DNA of 64,000 nt from JANMGV01 sp037440405 (lineage in GTDB: Bacteria > Planctomycetota > Planctomycetia > Pirellulales > Pirellulaceae). Positions within the stretch are counted from its first letter, which is position 1; every line of letters begins with the position of its first letter. The stretch lies in NCBI GenBank assembly GCA_037440405.1, contig JBBIUE010000002.1:1-64000 (forward strand), in the 5' to 3' direction. The notes beneath the pieces were generated by a model, which saw only the letters and a list, made by a program, of their open reading frames with translations, had not been told where the DNA came from and made no database searches. Positions 17,655-26,599 of the stretch are shown here, in pieces. The translations under genes and the position numbers were made by a program.

Positions 17655-19073
17655 ATGAAAAAAAATCGACTGTTTCTGACTGTCCTCATGGCTGGAGCAA
17701 GTACCGGTGGGTTCTTGAGTGCCCAGCAAGGTTCAGACCTCTATGACTGGCCCCAGCGCAGCAGTGTCGCTCGTATTGGCGACAATTCGCAGACTATCGG
17801 CGATTCAGAGACCGATCGTCCAGTCAGTTTGACCCCCGATGCACGACCGGAACTGTTCCGTTCGAATGCTGTTAATCCCGCAGCCAAATACATTGGGCAT
17901 GTCGAGCCGCCCCAATCGACGTGGCAGCCCGAGTGGCAGCCGCAAATCGGTTTAGCCAGTTACAGCCAAGGTGCTTCATGCAGTGGCTCGGCAAGTTGCT
18001 ATTCTGCCCCGCTGCGATTTTCGCAAACAGCTTGGGCAGAGTTTGACACGCTGCTTTGGTTTTCCGGCGGGAGAAACGCGCCACCTCTGGTAACATCGCA
18101 TCCCACCCAGGGGGTGCCACCTACTTTGGATGCCCCAGGCACAGCCATCTTGGCAGGAGGCAACCAAGAACTCGGAACCGGTATTCTCCCTGGATATCGC
18201 GCCAATGTTGGTATGTGGTTGGATGACTGCCAGACTTTCGGCGTTGGTGGTAAGGTTTATGGACTTTTCTCCGGTACGCAGAACACAACCTTTGCCAGCA
18301 CGGGAGTTCCGTCGGTGGGTGTTCCGTTCTTCAATACGTCCTTGGGTGACAACTTTGTCTATCTAGTCGGATTCAACGATGGTACCGGAAGCAACGTGGG
18401 ATCGGTGACGACCGCCAGTCGCCTGAGTTTGATTGCAGCCGAAGCCTACGGACGCTACAAGATCGCTTCATCGGGATCAGGTCGCATCGACCTCCTCGGT
18501 GGATATTTATTCGCTGATCTTTCCGATCGATTGAACCTTCAAACATCGCTGACAGACGGCATTACGAACGCGATTCATAATGGCACGGTCATCACCACCA
18601 GCGATCGCTTCAATTGTGGCAACACCTTTCACGGGGGGCAAATTGGCGTTGCTTCCGAGTGGACTCGCGGGAAGTGGTCATTGTCGAACTCGGTTGCATT
18701 CGCCCTCGGCAACATGCGACAAGTCGTAACAACCTCCGGTTTCTACACGGAGACGCCTCCCTTGATGCCGACGGTAACAGACAATCGAGGTTTTTTTGTT
18801 CAATCGAGCAACACAGGTACATCGACGCGCAATGCACTGGCCTTCATCCCTCAGATCGACATGAAGCTAGGCTATCACATCCGATCCGATGTTAGGTTCG
18901 ACGTTGGCTACTCATTCATCCTGTTCACGGACGTCGTGACGGCTGGCGATCAGATTGACACCAACATCGACATTGCGAATATCCTGGCGAACCCAGTTGC
19001 TCCGCAGCCGCGGCACGTTTCGGACATGATGTATTTGCATGGTCTGAGCCTCGGCCTTACGTTCCAATTCTAG
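17655..19073 (+). CDS. BBP7-family outer-membrane beta-barrel protein
   Basis: 472 residues with a signal peptide (KKNRLFLTVLMAGASTGGFLSA). The central motif WAEFDTLLWFSGGRNAPPLVT is the hallmark start of the planctomycete BBP7 barrel domain. Alternating hydrophobic strands rich in Gly, Asn and aromatics run to a C-terminus ending in LGLTFQF, with a terminal Phe as in many outer-membrane barrels. It presumably sits in the outer membrane; its cargo or role is not known. A strong terminator hairpin follows. It is divergently oriented from the short secA gene. Confidence 0.85.
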   Translation: MKKNRLFLTVLMAGASTGGFLSAQQGSDLYDWPQRSSVARIGDNSQTIGDSETDRPVSLTPDARPELFRSNAVNPAAKYIGHVEPPQSTWQPEWQPQIGLASYSQGASCSGSASCYSAPLRFSQTAWAEFDTLLWFSGGRNAPPLVTSHPTQGVPPTLDAPGTAILAGGNQELGTGILPGYRANVGMWLDDCQTFGVGGKVYGLFSGTQNTTFASTGVPSVGVPFFNTSLGDNFVYLVGFNDGTGSNVGSVTTASRLSLIAAEAYGRYKIASSGSGRIDLLGGYLFADLSDRLNLQTSLTDGITNAIHNGTVITTSDRFNCGNTFHGGQIGVASEWTRGKWSLSNSVAFALGNMRQVVTTSGFYTETPPLMPTVTDNRGFFVQSSNTGTSTRNALAFIPQIDMKLGYHIRSDVRFDVGYSFILFTDVVTAGDQIDTNIDIANILANPVAPQPRHVSDMMYLHGLSLGLTFQF

Positions 19074-19127
19074 CCAAGTTCGATCCGATATCGGACCAAA
19101 CTCGGCATTCGTCCCATTCCGAGAAAC

Positions 19128-19171
19128 AAGCCCGTCCATTGGAAGCTGATGCTTTCAGGACGGGCTTTCTT
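19128..19171 (+). terminator. Intrinsic terminator after the BBP7 gene
   Basis: AAGCCCGTCC (19128-19137) pairs perfectly with GGACGGGCTT (19158-19167), followed by TCTTCGTTCTT. It sits between the convergent BBP7 and mcsB genes and may serve both. Confidence 0.7.
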
Positions 19172-19245
19172 CGTTCTTCCAGTGGATCAACATCGAGTCG
19201 ACCAAGATTGACGGATGGTTGGAGAAGCCTTGCTTGAGTTCCGAC

Positions 19246-20319
19246 TCAATTGCTCGACGGATCGTTTGGACGCCGGACGAGATGCTGCTGCAAGTAGCTC
19301 GCCCGTTCGATGTTCCGCTCGGACGTGCTCATTTTCTGTCCTCGAATTTTCTGCAAATGAGCGGGTTGGGTGCTGACGAACAGCTTATTAATCATGGGAA
19401 TGGGAACTTCCTTAATCAAACCCAAATTGACGCCCATGCGGACCTTCGAAAGATAGAGCATGGTCTCTTCGCTAGAAATTTTTTTCGCGGTGCAAAGGAT
19501 ACCGAAGGCCCGACTGACCTCATCGTGCAAGTCCTGTCCACTCTCCGAGATCAGGAAGTGCCTGGCTTTCCGCTCGTAGTCAATCAGCGCGGGGACAACC
19601 TCTCGAACATGATTCAGCAGATCTTGTTCGGTATGACCTAGAGTGATTTGATTGCTAACTTGATAGAAATCCCCAGCGAAGTCGGAACCTTCGCCGAAGA
19701 GCCCGCGAACGACGACGTTCATACGCTGCAGACCTCGAAAGACTTTTTCAATTTGCTTGGTAATGACCAGGGCCGGTAGGTGCAGCATGACGCTGACCCG
19801 CATTCCTGTGCCCGCATTGGTAGGGCATGCGGTCAAGTACCCAAATCGATCATGGAAGGCGAACGTCAGTCCCTGCTCCAATTGATCGTCGAGCTGACTG
19901 ATGCACTCCCAAGCAGAATCGAGGTCCAAGCCGCTGCGCATAACTTGGATGCGAAGGTGGTCCTCTTCGTTGACCATGATGCTAAAACGTTCATTCGCAT
20001 CGATGGCCACACCGCGAGCCCCTTCGGTTTCGCTCAACTCGCGACTTATGAGCTGCCGCTCGACGAGAAATTGGCGATCAAGGAGCAAAAGCTCTGCGAC
20101 GTTTACCCATTCCAAGTTTCCAGACGAGTTCATTCTGCCGATCTGAGCTCGCACTGTACGAACGATCGACATACGGTCTGTTTCGGTACAGCGACGGATG
20201 AACGGAAAATCCGCTAAGTTTCGAGCCAGTCGAATTCGTGTGCTCATCACGATGTCGGGTTCGGGGCCACTTCCTCGCAGCCATTCTCCCGATCTCTCAA
20301 CCATGTCATCAATTTTCAC
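19246..20319 (-). CDS. mcsB: Protein arginine kinase McsB
   Basis: 357-residue ATP:guanido phosphotransferase-like enzyme that phosphorylates arginine residues in proteins and, in Firmicutes, marks them for ClpCP. Visible motifs are the ATP-binding STRIRLARN near residue 26, MVNEEDHLRIQ near 115, and TACPTNAGTGMRVSVMLHLP with the catalytic cysteine. The RDPYV-type C-terminal arginine-binding patch was not searched for in detail. It lies 126 bases downstream of mcsA on the same strand. No ctsR or clpC is adjacent, unlike the Bacillus operon. Confidence 0.93.
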   Translation of the reverse strand: MKIDDMVERSGEWLRGSGPEPDIVMSTRIRLARNLADFPFIRRCTETDRMSIVRTVRAQIGRMNSSGNLEWVNVAELLLLDRQFLVERQLISRELSETEGARGVAIDANERFSIMVNEEDHLRIQVMRSGLDLDSAWECISQLDDQLEQGLTFAFHDRFGYLTACPTNAGTGMRVSVMLHLPALVITKQIEKVFRGLQRMNVVVRGLFGEGSDFAGDFYQVSNQITLGHTEQDLLNHVREVVPALIDYERKARHFLISESGQDLHDEVSRAFGILCTAKKISSEETMLYLSKVRMGVNLGLIKEVPIPMINKLFVSTQPAHLQKIRGQKMSTSERNIERASYLQQHLVRRPNDPSSN

Positions 20320-20445
20320 GAGTGTTCATCACCTCGCCGTAACACACATTCAGTTGACCGCATGAGTTCCACGTATCGCAAGTTCGTTACCATCCATTTC
20401 CGACCTAGTCATTATGTCGGACGCAACAAGAAGTGAAAAGTCGGT

Positions 20446-20988
20446 TCATGACTCCTCACGAACTTCCTCATTGGCCTGTGAAGTTCGAAATTTTTGCTCC
20501 ATTTCGCGAATTTGATCGCGCAAGCTACCTGCCGCTTCGTAATCCTCCCGTTCGATCGCTTGCTTCATTTCCTTTCGAAGTTGAATCAAGCGATGTTGTT
20601 CATCTGGCCGCCCAGTGGTTCTGCGAGGGTGCTTGCCAAGATGCTGCCGCGCACCGTGGATGTTGACCAGCAAGGGCTCGATGGAATCTTCAAAGCAGAC
20701 GTAATCGTAAGGGCAACCAAATCGGCCTCCCTGACGGAACTCGGCAAATGTGATTCCACACGATGGACACTGAGCTTCATCCAGCGCTGCAAGCTGCTCG
20801 GCAGTCTGCTCCAAATTCAATTGCTTGGCAAGCGCTCCTGCGACGACGCTCGCATTGCCAAATTTGCTATCCTGGCTCGCGAAGGCGCGAAAATGCTCTT
20901 CACACAAATGCAAAATGATCGGACCGTCCGACCCTGTAATGTCCGTAATGTGAAACGTCGCTTCTTTGGCGCACTGCTGGCACTTCAT
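20446..20988 (-). CDS. mcsA: McsA-like zinc-finger/UVR activator protein
   Basis: 180 residues. Two zinc-binding CxxC pairs are at the N-terminus and middle (MKCQQCAKEATFH...LCEEHF; CPSCGITFAEFRQGGRFGC). A C-terminal UvrB/UvrC-type motif (LRKEMKQAIEREDYEAAGSLRDQIREME) is present. This is the McsA architecture, the activator and adaptor of McsB, and mcsB follows on the same strand. The start ATG (MKCQQC) is unambiguous, since the first zinc ligands begin at residue 3. Confidence 0.93.
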   Translation of the reverse strand: MKCQQCAKEATFHITDITGSDGPIILHLCEEHFRAFASQDSKFGNASVVAGALAKQLNLEQTAEQLAALDEAQCPSCGITFAEFRQGGRFGCPYDYVCFEDSIEPLLVNIHGARQHLGKHPRRTTGRPDEQHRLIQLRKEMKQAIEREDYEAAGSLRDQIREMEQKFRTSQANEEVREES

Positions 20989-21091
20989 GGTTGCTGGAAT
21001 TCCTTGCGAGAATTTTCGAGCGGTTCATTCCAATTGTTGGCAAGACGATATATTCTACGAGACCTAGCTAGTTCCCGTCGAGAGTCACTAC

Positions 21092-22588
21092 ATGTCTATA
21101 ACGCCAACTCGCGACCAATTCCGAGAATTCTCCAGTTACGACTTGATTCCGGTTTACCGCCGCATTCTAAGCGATAGCTTAACTCCCGTCACTGCGTTTC
21201 GGCTGCTCGACCGCCCGGGTGATAACTCCTGCCTTTTTGAAAGTGTTATCGGCGGAGAAAAAGTCGGACGCTACAGTTTCATCGCCATTTCTGCACACAC
21301 GCGAGTTACAGCTTGGGGCAGCCAAGTCGATGTCGCTTCGGAAAATGGGACGCAGAGGACGGACTGTGCGGATCCTTTGGAGCTGCTCGATCGATATCTT
21401 GGGGAACCGAAGGTGGCACCGGTCTCGGGACTACCGCCGTTTGTCGGAGGCGCGGTCGGCTATGCCGCTTACGATGTCGTTCGTTACGTTGAAAGCCTGC
21501 CGAATGCACCTTGGGATGACCGCGGCTTGCCGGATCTCGATTTCGGATTTTATGATCAACTGGTGGTCTTCGACAACGTCAATAAGACAGCGATGGTTTT
21601 GGTACTTGTGAACCCGCGCAAGTTTGCTTCGCCGGATGCGGCATACGATTATGCGAGCGATAAGCTTGACGAACTTATCCAGAAGCTCTCACAACCTTTA
21701 CCGCCGTTGCCGCTCAACGATATTCAACTCGGGGCGCGAGCCATCGGATCCTATCCGTCCAATTTTAACCAAGAGGCTTTTGAGACGGCAGTTCGCAAAT
21801 GCAATGAGTACATTCGAGCCGGAGATATCTTCCAAGTCGTGATCAGCCAACGTTACGAATTGCCGTTCGATGGCGATCCCTTCGAAATCTATCGCTCGCT
21901 TCGCGTCATCAATCCAAGCCCGTTCATGTTCTTTGTGCGAACTCCGAGCACGACGCTGGTTGGAGCTTCGCCTGAGATTCTGTGTCGCGTCTATGATTCG
22001 ATGGTTACTGTGCGGCCGCTTGCCGGAACTCGCCCCCGAGGAGCTTCCGAAGAAGAAGACGCGCTTCTCGCTACCGAGTTGCTGGACGACCCCAAGGAAC
22101 GAGCCGAGCACGTCATGTTGGTCGACCTCGGTCGAAACGATGTGGGGAGAGTGGCCTCATTCGGTTCCGTCCGACTGAGCGACGTCATGGTGGTTGAACG
22201 CTACTCTCATGTCATGCACATATCGTCGACCGTTGTGGGGAAACTGCGGCCAGGTCTTCGAGCGATTGATGCGCTGAAAGCATGCCTCCCCGCTGGAACC
22301 GTCTCCGGAGCACCCAAAGTACGAGCGATGGAGATTATCGATGAAATCGAACCCAATCGACGCGGCCCCTATGCTGGTGCCGTCGGATACATCGACTATC
22401 GAGGGAACATGGACACCTGCATCGCTTTGCGAACGATGGTCGTTGTGAACGGAAAAGTTCATATCCAGGCAGGGGCTGGATTGGTTGCTGACAGCAATCC
22501 CACCTCGGAATACCAAGAGACCGTCAACAAGGCTCAAGCCATGATGCGTGCCGTCGAGGAAACCCGTTCTCGACTGCAACAACTCTAG
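21092..22588 (+). CDS. trpE: Anthranilate synthase component I
   Basis: 498-residue chorismate-using enzyme that makes anthranilate with the amidotransferase subunit TrpG, the first step of tryptophan synthesis. The N-terminal regulatory region includes FLLES-type sequence (NSCLFESVIGGEKVGRYSF), where tryptophan feedback acts in known enzymes. The C-terminal chorismate-binding core shows DIFQVVISQR, PSPFMFFV, VRPLAGTRPRG, LVDLGRNDVGRV, GTVSGAPKVRAMEIIDE and GAVGYIDYRGNMD. Length is normal. It is divergent from mcsA with a 103-base gap. No trpG or other trp gene lies in the window. Confidence 0.95.
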   Translation: MSITPTRDQFREFSSYDLIPVYRRILSDSLTPVTAFRLLDRPGDNSCLFESVIGGEKVGRYSFIAISAHTRVTAWGSQVDVASENGTQRTDCADPLELLDRYLGEPKVAPVSGLPPFVGGAVGYAAYDVVRYVESLPNAPWDDRGLPDLDFGFYDQLVVFDNVNKTAMVLVLVNPRKFASPDAAYDYASDKLDELIQKLSQPLPPLPLNDIQLGARAIGSYPSNFNQEAFETAVRKCNEYIRAGDIFQVVISQRYELPFDGDPFEIYRSLRVINPSPFMFFVRTPSTTLVGASPEILCRVYDSMVTVRPLAGTRPRGASEEEDALLATELLDDPKERAEHVMLVDLGRNDVGRVASFGSVRLSDVMVVERYSHVMHISSTVVGKLRPGLRAIDALKACLPAGTVSGAPKVRAMEIIDEIEPNRRGPYAGAVGYIDYRGNMDTCIALRTMVVVNGKVHIQAGAGLVADSNPTSEYQETVNKAQAMMRAVEETRSRLQQL

Positions 22589-22835
22589 TCCGATGGATTG
22601 GCGTGCATCCAACGGCACTCCCAAGGGTTTGGTATTGGACCCGAGCAACTTTGAATGAGAGCTCGAAAGCGAACGTTCGAGGGATTCACGTTTCGCGTTC
22701 AAACAAGACCCAACTGCGGTCCCACAGCCATCGCGGATCGAGTCAGTCGAACGGCTCCCGGACCAAAGGCAAGCTTCCCCGATCTTGAAGGCTTGTTTCG
22801 GATGGAGTCGGTCCCTTTATGCCGTCAATCAGGCA

Positions 22836-24233
22836 CTATCGCAGTACGCGCCCGGTCTGTACTACCCGCTTGTAACTTTTCGTTCCGCGAGTCACTGTCA
22901 ACTCAACCTGATTCTGGCTGGAGATGTTGGTATTGGTCCAAACCCAAGACAAATCGTCGAAGGAAGGGGTCTTGTAACCTTGTACACCTACGAGCACATC
23001 GCCTGTTTGAATCCGCTGCTGAGCCGCAGGACTTCCAGGTCGAATGTCAGTGATTCGGAAACCACCTTTATAGCTATCTTCCATTGTCGTGAATGGGCTG
23101 TTTCCCAGCTCAACCACTCGAATTCCGAGAACGCTCCAGACGTCATTCACTAATTCATTCCTGCCCTTACCGCTTTGAACGGTGTTCAATGGACTGGGAA
23201 TGCGAAGCTTTCTTGGAAGCGTTTGACCATCGCGTTCGACGAACAAATTGATTTCATCTCCTGGCTGAAATCGCAACATGGCCAGCTCGAAATCCAGCCG
23301 GCAGCCAACCTGATGATCTTCGACGTTGAGGATTCGGTCGCCGCTCTGAATATCCAATTGTCGGGCTTCTGAGGAAGCTTGGTAAACTTGCACGAAGTGG
23401 TTGTTGGAGGTCCGTTTGTCCTTGAGAGCGATACCGAGTTGCCCTTGGTCCGGGCGACTGGTGGACACCAAATCTGCTATCACATCCATGGCTTTGTCGA
23501 TGGGAATAGCGAAACCGATGCCCTGTGCTCCAACCCGAACTGCAACATTGATACCGATGACGTCCCCTTCGATATTCAGCAGCGGTCCACCAGAATTGCC
23601 GGGATTGATGTCCGCATTGGTTTGGATGAGGTCTTCGTACTCTTGTGCACCGTTGACGGGAACGTTCCGGTGAAGTGCACTGATAATCCCCGTCGTCACC
23701 GTGTGCTGGTATCCGAACGGATTACCGATCGCAATCACGGTTTCTCCACGAAGCAAATCACAGCTTGTTCCGAACTTGATGACCGGAAGCTTTCTGCGAG
23801 GCTCGATTTTGATCAGAGCTAAGTCCGTTTTCGGATCGAAGTTGATCAGTCTCGCAGTCGTGGTTGATCCGTCAGCGAGAGTAATTTCGATACGATTGAC
23901 GTCTTGGACAACGTGAAGATTGGTGACGATCAACCCGTTTTCGGAAATGATAACCCCACTTCCCATGCCATTGACGGTTTGTTTTCCTGAACCGTCGGCG
24001 GAACTGCTAGCAATCACCTTATTGCCTTGAATGTTCACGACCGCCGGCTCGACCCGCTCTATGGCCCGAACGATTGGAGTTCGGCGCAACGACTCATCCG
24101 CGAATCCCAGTGAAGGCGAGAAGTTGCAGACAGCAGATGTACATAAAGCCGTGCAACAGAATACTCGGAGCGCGCGGTAGCGAATTGGCATTGGGTCCAT
24201 CATTCGGTCGATCTTGTCGGAGATTCCACCCAT
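22836..24233 (-). CDS. htrA: HtrA/DegP-type serine protease with two PDZ domains
   Basis: 465 residues from the ATG at 24233, chosen because a probable signal peptide follows (YRALRVFCCTALCTSAVCNF...GFA); an earlier frame start at 24452 adds unconvincing sequence. Trypsin-like catalytic residues are visible in order: LIVTNLHVVQDV (His), KTDLALIKI (Asp) and NPGNSGGPLL (Ser). A PDZ domain with LGIALKDKR...LDIQSGDRILNV is followed by a second with GGFRITDIRPGSPAAQQRI and GDVLVGV. It is an exported protein quality-control protease/chaperone. It is convergent with trpE. Confidence 0.92.
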   Translation of the reverse strand: MGGISDKIDRMMDPMPIRYRALRVFCCTALCTSAVCNFSPSLGFADESLRRTPIVRAIERVEPAVVNIQGNKVIASSSADGSGKQTVNGMGSGVIISENGLIVTNLHVVQDVNRIEITLADGSTTTARLINFDPKTDLALIKIEPRRKLPVIKFGTSCDLLRGETVIAIGNPFGYQHTVTTGIISALHRNVPVNGAQEYEDLIQTNADINPGNSGGPLLNIEGDVIGINVAVRVGAQGIGFAIPIDKAMDVIADLVSTSRPDQGQLGIALKDKRTSNNHFVQVYQASSEARQLDIQSGDRILNVEDHQVGCRLDFELAMLRFQPGDEINLFVERDGQTLPRKLRIPSPLNTVQSGKGRNELVNDVWSVLGIRVVELGNSPFTTMEDSYKGGFRITDIRPGSPAAQQRIQTGDVLVGVQGYKTPSFDDLSWVWTNTNISSQNQVELTVTRGTKSYKRVVQTGRVLR

Positions 24234-24903
24234 CTGCTCGCAATTGCGGGTAGCGAGCACCGAAACGTCGTCCAGGTAAGCATCGGCGCAGCATTTGAAC
24301 CAGCATGACCAGGACTTCCGAACTCTGCATCCCTTACCCCCCTTGCCAGAATTCTGCAGCCCGTAAATTGAGAAACTTTTGAGAAAACTGATCTCGCCCG
24401 GCAACTGCCGCTGAACCGTTCGTGAGCTCTTTAGTCGATCACCGTCTTTCAATATCGTTCCATTTGCAAAACAGGTCCTTGCGTCTAGGCTCGTCGCGTA
24501 AACAAACTTTGTGCTGGCCCGTCGATTTCAAATCGATGGCGATCCTTGACTTGTTGAACGCACCAAAGCAACACCGCGAGATCATGCACGCTGATTGACC
24601 CGACCGTGACAGTGGCATGACGAATCGGCGCGGACCGTTCGAGAATAATCGTCGCGACTGGAAACTTGCTTTCGCTTCAGGCTGGGAAGACCGGCCTTAG
24701 CAAATGCATGCATAACTTGATTCGCCAGGCCACCGTGACAGTCCAACCCAAAGAATGGTCGTTCGAATAATCTTGAGCATGGATCGTCACGAAGTGGCCA
24801 ATGGCTATGTCGCAGCTTCCCATTTGCCGAGGCAAAAGCGTCCCATTTCAACTACAATGCTTCGAGGTTGTTTCTTGCCTTTTCATTCATCAGACTTCGA
24901 CAA
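24234..24903. other. Long intergenic region, divergent genes
   Basis: It should hold the promoters of htrA and the Dus gene. On the minus strand 24485-24676 reads as a protein-like segment without a start codon (listed separately). No RNA gene or repeat recognised. Confidence 0.4.
24485..24676 (-). pseudogene. Possible decayed gene fragment
   Basis: An open 63-codon frame with no ATG, GTG or TTG at its head reads KFPVATIILERSAPIRH, then VTVGSISVHDLAVLLW, and ends in QSLFTRRA. This looks more protein-like than the shadows around it. A different frame just upstream (24677-24851 region) reads GLDCHGGLANQVMHAF, so a frameshifted remnant is conceivable. No family recognised; it may equally be chance. 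Confidence 0.2.
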
Positions 24904-26016
24904 ATGCAAGCCATTGATGCGCTCGACCGAACCGCCAAAAATGCGATTCACTACCGACCTCTTCGACTAGGAAACATCCAGCTTGGCTTTCCGATTGTTC
25001 AAGCAGCTTTGAGCGGTTACAGCGATTGGCCGATGCGAATGCTGGCGAAAAGATTTGGCGCGTCCTATTCTCTTTGTGAAGTGTTGCTCGACCAATTCCT
25101 CATTACTTTCAAGCATCGTGATCGGACACGTCACTATCTGTACAACACGCCAGAGGAAGCTCCTGTCGGCGGTCAACTGATGGGAGCCGAGCCGGAGCAA
25201 TTCGCCCAAGGCGCGGTGAAGCTAGCCCAAGCTGGATTTCAGGTAATCGATATCAACTTCGGATGTCCGGTTCGCAAAGTTCTCGGACGATGCCGAGGAG
25301 GCTACCACTTAAGTCAGCCAGCGGTGGCCTTGGAAATTGTCCGCAAGACCCGAGATGCTTTACCGTCGCATGTACCACTAACCCTCAAAATGCGGCGGGG
25401 AATTGACGATACGTCGAAGAGTCGGGAACAATTCTTCGAGATCATCGACGGAGCTTTTGCAGCAGGCGTTGCTGCAGTCACCGTTCATGGAAGGACCGTT
25501 GAGCAACGATATCTCGGACCCAGCCGCTGGGAATTCCTTCGAGAGGTCAAAGAACACGTTGGCAATCGTACCATTCTTGGAAGTGGCGATTTATTTACAG
25601 CTCAAGCCTGTTGGGACATGATTCACCAAACGGGTATCGACGGTGTTACTGTCGCGCGAGGTGCGATCGGTAACCCGTGGATATTTCGCCAAGCGAAGGC
25701 TTTGGCAGATGGTGATCCTTTGCCGCCCCCTCCTTCCATCCATGAACAGCGAGATGTCTTGACCGAACACTGGGAATTGGCCGAATCCCTTTATGGAGAG
25801 CGAACTGCACCCTGGCTCCGAAAATTTGGAATGAAGTACGCAGCGAGCCACCCAGACTACATCGCCGTGCGAACGGCGTTCACGAAAGTCAAGGATCGAT
25901 TGGGTTGGTTCGATGTCCTGTCGCGATACTATTCCGAAGACCGCGCAGGGGTCTTTCCATCTCCCGAAATCCATCGCGTCCAAGGATCCACTTGCGCCGA
26001 CATCCCTTCCGATTGA
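24904..26016 (+). CDS. dus: tRNA-dihydrouridine synthase family protein
   Basis: Flavin enzyme that reduces uridine to dihydrouridine in the tRNA D loop. The 370-residue TIM barrel shows PIVQAALSGYSDWPMR at the N-terminus, INFGCPVRKV with the catalytic cysteine, VPLTLKMRRG (FMN-binding Lys), VTVHGRTVEQRYLG, LGSGDLF and ARGAIGNPWIF. The loop after the cysteine reads GRCRGGYHLSQP where typical Dus proteins have a G-A-L-L pattern, a variant seen by eye only. The ATG at 24904 is preferred over an upstream TTG at 24868 because it begins the conserved part. Paralogue class (A, B or C) not decided. Confidence 0.88.
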   Translation: MQAIDALDRTAKNAIHYRPLRLGNIQLGFPIVQAALSGYSDWPMRMLAKRFGASYSLCEVLLDQFLITFKHRDRTRHYLYNTPEEAPVGGQLMGAEPEQFAQGAVKLAQAGFQVIDINFGCPVRKVLGRCRGGYHLSQPAVALEIVRKTRDALPSHVPLTLKMRRGIDDTSKSREQFFEIIDGAFAAGVAAVTVHGRTVEQRYLGPSRWEFLREVKEHVGNRTILGSGDLFTAQACWDMIHQTGIDGVTVARGAIGNPWIFRQAKALADGDPLPPPPSIHEQRDVLTEHWELAESLYGERTAPWLRKFGMKYAASHPDYIAVRTAFTKVKDRLGWFDVLSRYYSEDRAGVFPSPEIHRVQGSTCADIPSD

Positions 26017-26200
26017 ACGTCGCTCCGAAAAAGCTGCCGACATTCGATCATGAGGTCGATTCGATGGAAAATATTGCGGGGGCCATTCGTTGATCAACAC
26101 CATCACGATATGAAAACGAATGGTTCATGCGAAGGTTCCATTGCCTGACCATCAAGCTCACACTCAACAATTCGCTTCTTTCAACTGGCTGAGCAGACCT

Positions 26201-26536
26201 CTACGCACGATCTTGGCATGGCGTTCCAATCTCATGGAGCAAATCCAGCGTATAGATGCCCGAACCGTGCCCATCCGAGAAGCCGATGTTGTAGGCGTAG
26301 TTGCCGACGGGACGCATGTTCTTGATGCGAAGCGGCACGAGTTCCTCTGCCTTGAGGATAGGCAGCAACTGCTTTGATTGTGATGCGGCCAGTCGCTTCT
26401 CGCGACATGTAGCACATGGACATCGATCGCGAAGCTCTCGGAGACGGACTCGACGTTCTCCAGTCAGACTCCATTCGATCACCAACCATTCATCGTTTTC
26501 AATCCGAATAGCGATTGGAACTTCGTTCTCGGTCAT
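26201..26536 (-). CDS. DUF971 family protein
   Basis: Small protein of 111 residues matching the DUF971/gamma-butyrobetaine hydroxylase N-terminal-like domain. It shows LVIEWSLTGERRVRLRELRDRCPCATC, the cysteine pair, then NYAYNIGFSDGHGSGIYTLDLLHEI. In other bacteria such proteins occur alone and are often linked to Fe-S biology, but the function is not settled. ATG at 26536 is chosen; an in-frame TTG at 26548 is an alternative. It lies next to the sulfatase gene on the same strand. Confidence 0.82.
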   Translation of the reverse strand: MTENEVPIAIRIENDEWLVIEWSLTGERRVRLRELRDRCPCATCREKRLAASQSKQLLPILKAEELVPLRIKNMRPVGNYAYNIGFSDGHGSGIYTLDLLHEIGTPCQDRA

Positions 26537-26599
26537 TGTCTTTGCCAAACCAAGGCCCCACAGATTCCCGTATTTCCATTAAAACTCAAAGCACTTGAA

